Assembly: GCA_910586015.1 (NCBI GenBank) | Contig: CAJUGJ010000004.1 | Coordinates: 82,614-146,613, forward strand | DNA length: 64,000 nucleotides | Direction: 5' to 3' | From: an uncultured Lachnospiraceae bacterium | Lineage (GTDB): Bacteria; Bacillota; Clostridia; Lachnospirales; Lachnospiraceae | In this document: piece by piece, positions 63,363-64,000 of the stretch | How positions within the stretch are numbered: position 1 is the stretch's first letter | How the letters are laid out: every line of letters begins with the position of its first letter | The notes under the pieces: generated by a model | The model's input: the letters and a program-made list of their open reading frames with translations, nothing else | Told to the model about the DNA's origin: nothing | The model's database searches: none | Made by a program: the position numbers and the translations under genes

Positions 63363-64000
63363 TTAATTCTGTTCCTGAAATGATAACAGCTTATCACGAT
63401 AGTATTCGTATTGTTTTTTGCGGGCTTCAATCTCAGCAGGAAGCCCAGTAGTTAAGTCATTGCAGAGAGTGTCGAAATGGTCGAGGATGGTGACAATTTT
63501 CTCTTGCTCTTCTAATATTGGCAATGGTATCTTAATCTTATTAAGATTTTTGTGATTTAGTTTTGGCTGTGCTGCTCCTGTAATATATGGCGTTAAGTCA
63601 ATAGAATTCAGATACATTTCGACATATCTTCTTGTTGCATATTCTTCAAACTTCAAAACATGAGCATGATTATTTACCCACGCCTTCCCCGAAATAGAAA
63701 AAGCAATAGGCATCGTTCTTGTAAGTAAATTTGCTCCATCCTCAGATATCAACAAATAATCACCATCAAAAATATAATCCTTTACATAATCAATAATACC
63801 AGAAGCACCATAATAAGGAATATTCCCTTTTTCTCGCTTTTCACTTGTAACTGGTTTTCTTTGTATATCATAATTAATTGCAATATCCTCTAATGTTACA
63901 TAAGCATAACCAAAAGTATGTTGCAAGTGTCTAATTACTGCTTCTCTGCTTCTCTGCTTCTCTGCTTCTCTGCTTCTCTGCTTCTCTGCTTCTCTGCTTC
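63363..64000 (-). CDS. hsdS: Type I restriction specificity subunit with octanucleotide repeat (partial)
   Basis: Frame open from the window edge to the stop at 63363. Visible part: repeat-encoded EAEKQRSR units, then EAVIRHLQHTFGYAYVTLED and a complete second target-recognition domain with IPYYGASGIIDYVKDYIFDG, GAAQPKLNHKNLNKIKIPLP, and the conserved EEQEKIVTILDHFDTLCND. The first domain and start are outside. The repeat (8 bases, not a multiple of 3) lies at the junction before the second domain, so copy change would truncate the protein. Confidence 0.9.
   Translation of the reverse strand, partial: SREAEKQRSREAEKQRSREAVIRHLQHTFGYAYVTLEDIAINYDIQRKPVTSEKREKGNIPYYGASGIIDYVKDYIFDGDYLLISEDGANLLTRTMPIAFSISGKAWVNNHAHVLKFEEYATRRYVEMYLNSIDLTPYITGAAQPKLNHKNLNKIKIPLPILEEQEKIVTILDHFDTLCNDLTTGLPAEIEARKKQYEYYRDKLLSFQEQN
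63941..64000 (-). repeat. Octanucleotide tandem repeat (GAAGCAGA)n inside hsdS
   Basis: Seven complete CTTCTCTG units (plus strand) plus half a unit, continuing past the window end. Coding strand reads EAEKQRSR over three units. Perfect repeats, typical of phase-variable loci. Confidence 0.9.

Noticed and set aside
63941..64000. Repeat array as CRISPR
   Set aside because: Units are 8 bases, contiguous, with no spacers, and are in frame within hsdS.

Overview
The window is AT-rich DNA that looks like the chromosome of a Gram-positive gut Clostridia, most likely a Lachnospiraceae member. Evidence: S10/spc gene order, zinc-type S14 and adenylate kinase, meso-diaminopimelate dehydrogenase, BioY, LytTR/DUF3021 and SUKH genes, strong AGGAGG ribosome sites and frequent TTG/GTG starts. 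No tRNA, rRNA or CRISPR array was recognised.

Layout. 1-12.4 kb (minus strand): surface-polysaccharide operon with two GT2 glycosyltransferases, the CDP-dideoxyhexose genes rfbG-rfbH-rfbF, an epimerase/reductase, a paralogous pair of unassigned (probably glycosyltransferase) proteins, a pyruvyltransferase, an FrhB-DUF6270 fusion and an O-acyltransferase that runs off the window. A G9 tract sits just upstream of its promoter. 12.7-14.7 kb: a TnpB homologue lacking all three RuvC acidic residues, with a pseudoknot-forming 3' region, divergent from an XRE regulator. 14.8-17.4 kb: LytTR-DUF3021-ABC transporter operon with a tandem LytTR site. 17.6-19.6 kb: secreted Ig-like protein. 19.9-33 kb: S10-spc ribosomal operon rpsJ to infA, with a structured leader and a strong terminator after infA. 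33-39.2 kb: methyltransferase, a PspA / zinc-ribbon / TPM / SPFH envelope-stress cluster like B. subtilis ydjFGHI, and an iron alcohol dehydrogenase with a Rex-type operator in its promoter. 39.4-47.3 kb: XRE regulator, beta-galactosidase plus lipoprotein arabinofuranosidase, patatin, RidA. 47.3-53.4 kb: bioY, rfbA, secreted NlpC/P60 protein, metallophosphoesterase, fructose-bisphosphate aldolase. 53.4-57.7 kb: accessory island where an IStron (group I intron fused to an IS605-type tnpB) interrupts a SUKH gene; then a PAP2 phosphatase. 57.9-64 kb: ddh, GNAT, ADP-ribosylglycohydrolase, and a type I restriction locus (hsdR, partial hsdS) whose hsdS carries an octanucleotide repeat running to the window edge.

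Most interesting points: (i) the IStron, supported by a base-paired P7 helix, P4/P5-like and P9 elements and an omegaRNA-like 3' hairpin, inside a SUKH gene; (ii) a nuclease-dead TnpB homologue placed co-directionally upstream of the polysaccharide operon, a candidate RNA-guided regulator; (iii) a probably phase-variable hsdS; (iv) a long-range helix enclosing most of the S10 leader. The nuclease-active-looking TnpB (D190/E297/D379) and the dead one are both present, which allows a direct comparison.
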